DNA of 5,894 nucleotides, from positions 1 to 5,894 of the forward strand of contig JAUWNZ010000086.1 of NCBI GenBank assembly GCA_030612385.1, read 5' to 3'. The first letter of the stretch is position 1. The number at the start of each line of letters is the position of its first letter. Below the pieces are notes generated by a model. The model was given only the letters and a program-made list of their open reading frames with translations. It had not been told where the DNA came from and did no database searches. Shown in pieces: positions 5,534 to 5,894 of this stretch. This stretch comes from Pseudomonadota bacterium (GTDB lineage Bacteria > Desulfobacterota > Syntrophia > Syntrophales > JADFWA01). The translations under genes were made by a program, and so were the position numbers.

Positions 5534-5718
5534 AGTAACTACTCAGGTTGATAGACTGAAGGCTGAAGACTGTTAGGAAAAGCGGGAATACGGCACACTT
5601 TGAAGCCATGTTTGATGCAAAAATCTGCTGTTTCTCCGCCAAAGTCCGACAATCGCGTTCTTCCGGCCCCTTCAGCCTTCAGCCTAAATAGCTTCAGCCT
5701 GACTACGTGAGTAGTTAC
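5534..5718. mobile_element. MITE-like element with terminal and internal inverted repeats
   Basis: Terminal arms GTAACTACTCA (5535-5545) and TGAGTAGTTAC (5708-5718) are perfect 11-bp inverted repeats. Inside them CTGAAGGCTGAAG (5556-5568) and CTTCAGCCTTCAG (5670-5682) are perfect 13-bp inverted repeats. The 7-mer CACTGAA occurs at 5527-5533 and again at 5719-5725, flanking the element within one base, as a target-site duplication would. The interior of about 100 bases has no transposase; a 60-codon minus-strand ORF across it consists partly of the repeats and is probably not a gene. The right end stands 12 bp before the Shine-Dalgarno of the cyclophilin gene. The element family is not identified. 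Similar pieces at 1517-1525, 1611-1621 and 4184-4196 suggest more copies or remnants. Confidence 0.6.
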
Positions 5719-5741
5719 CACTGAAGAAAAAAGGAGACATC

Positions 5742-5894
5742 ATGGAACGTGTAAACGTCTTTCTTGACGTTGAGGCTGATGACGAATCATTAGGGCAAAT
5801 AGTGATTGAATTACGCACGGATATTGTTCCCAAAACAAGCGAGAACTTTCGTGCCTTGTGTACAGGTGAAAAGGGCTTTGGGTTCAAGGACAGT
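5742..5894 (+). CDS. cyclophilin-type peptidyl-prolyl cis-trans isomerase (partial, 3' end outside window)
   Basis: Cyclophilins catalyse cis-trans isomerisation of proline peptide bonds and assist protein folding. The 51 visible residues start [19 protein letters not shown], then [20 protein letters not shown], then [12 protein letters not shown]. The PKT(S/A)[12 protein letters not shown] run is the hallmark of the CypA-like, mainly eukaryotic, form; ordinary bacterial PpiA/PpiB lack the CTGEKG insertion. No signal peptide is present, so a cytoplasmic protein is expected. The ATG has AAGGAGA five bases upstream. The catalytic arginine and FHRVI-like segment would lie beyond the right edge. 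The MITE-like element ends 23 bp before the ATG and may have separated the gene from its promoter. Confidence 0.93.
   Translation, partial: MERVNVFLDVEADDESLGQIVIELRTDIVPKTSENFRALCTGEKGFGFKDS

Noticed and set aside
5539..5721. 60-codon minus-strand ORF inside the MITE-like element
   Set aside because: Both ends are made of the inverted repeats, it has no ribosome site, and no family resemblance was recognised.

Overview
This window reads as ordinary bacterial chromosome with a mobile, repeat-rich right end. The mix of genes includes two radical SAM enzymes (a MoaA and an AmmeMemoRadiSam-type protein), an iron-dependent alcohol dehydrogenase, RdgB and a cyclophilin. With moderate GC, good Shine-Dalgarno sites and small dispersed inverted repeats between genes, this suggests an anaerobic or facultative Gram-negative bacterium of the Nitrospirota/Desulfobacterota kind. 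That assignment is an impression from gene style, not a measurement.

Left block (1-2610, all minus strand). Reading leftward, moaA (GTP 3',8-cyclase, first step of molybdenum cofactor synthesis) is followed after about 150 bp by a class I SAM-dependent methyltransferase. The methyltransferase stop codon overlaps the start of amrS (AmmeMemoRadiSam system radical SAM enzyme) in an ATGA junction; amrS runs off the left edge. The gap between moaA and the methyltransferase holds pieces of dispersed repeats and a possible promoter for the methyltransferase-amrS pair.

Centre (2611-4310). A 315-bp divergent intergenic region separates moaA from a plus-strand iron-containing alcohol dehydrogenase. 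It contains two back-to-back sigma-70-like promoters whose -10 boxes share a 12-bp palindrome. The dehydrogenase leader holds a small upstream ORF with its own Shine-Dalgarno; its stop codon abuts the dehydrogenase ATG. Downstream of the dehydrogenase are 227 bp without a convincing gene or terminator.

Right block (4311-5894). rdgB (house-cleaning dITP/XTP pyrophosphatase) and a tRNA-Pro(UGG) gene lie on the minus strand and are probably cotranscribed. rdgB has no AUG, GUG or UUG at the family-consistent N-terminus; the best start is a CTG seven bases after a strong AGGAG. Just upstream of rdgB, on the opposite strand, is a truncated piece of what looks like a DUF4338/DruA-like (transposase-related) protein. 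Further right is a roughly 185-bp MITE-like element with 11-bp terminal inverted repeats, internal 13-bp inverted repeats and a 7-bp flanking direct repeat. It sits 12 bp ahead of the ribosome binding site of a cyclophilin gene whose sequence resembles the eukaryotic CypA type; that gene runs off the right edge.

No complete novel multi-gene system is visible. The points most worth a second look are the MITE-like element, the CTG start of rdgB, the leader ORF of the dehydrogenase, and the methyltransferase coupled to amrS.
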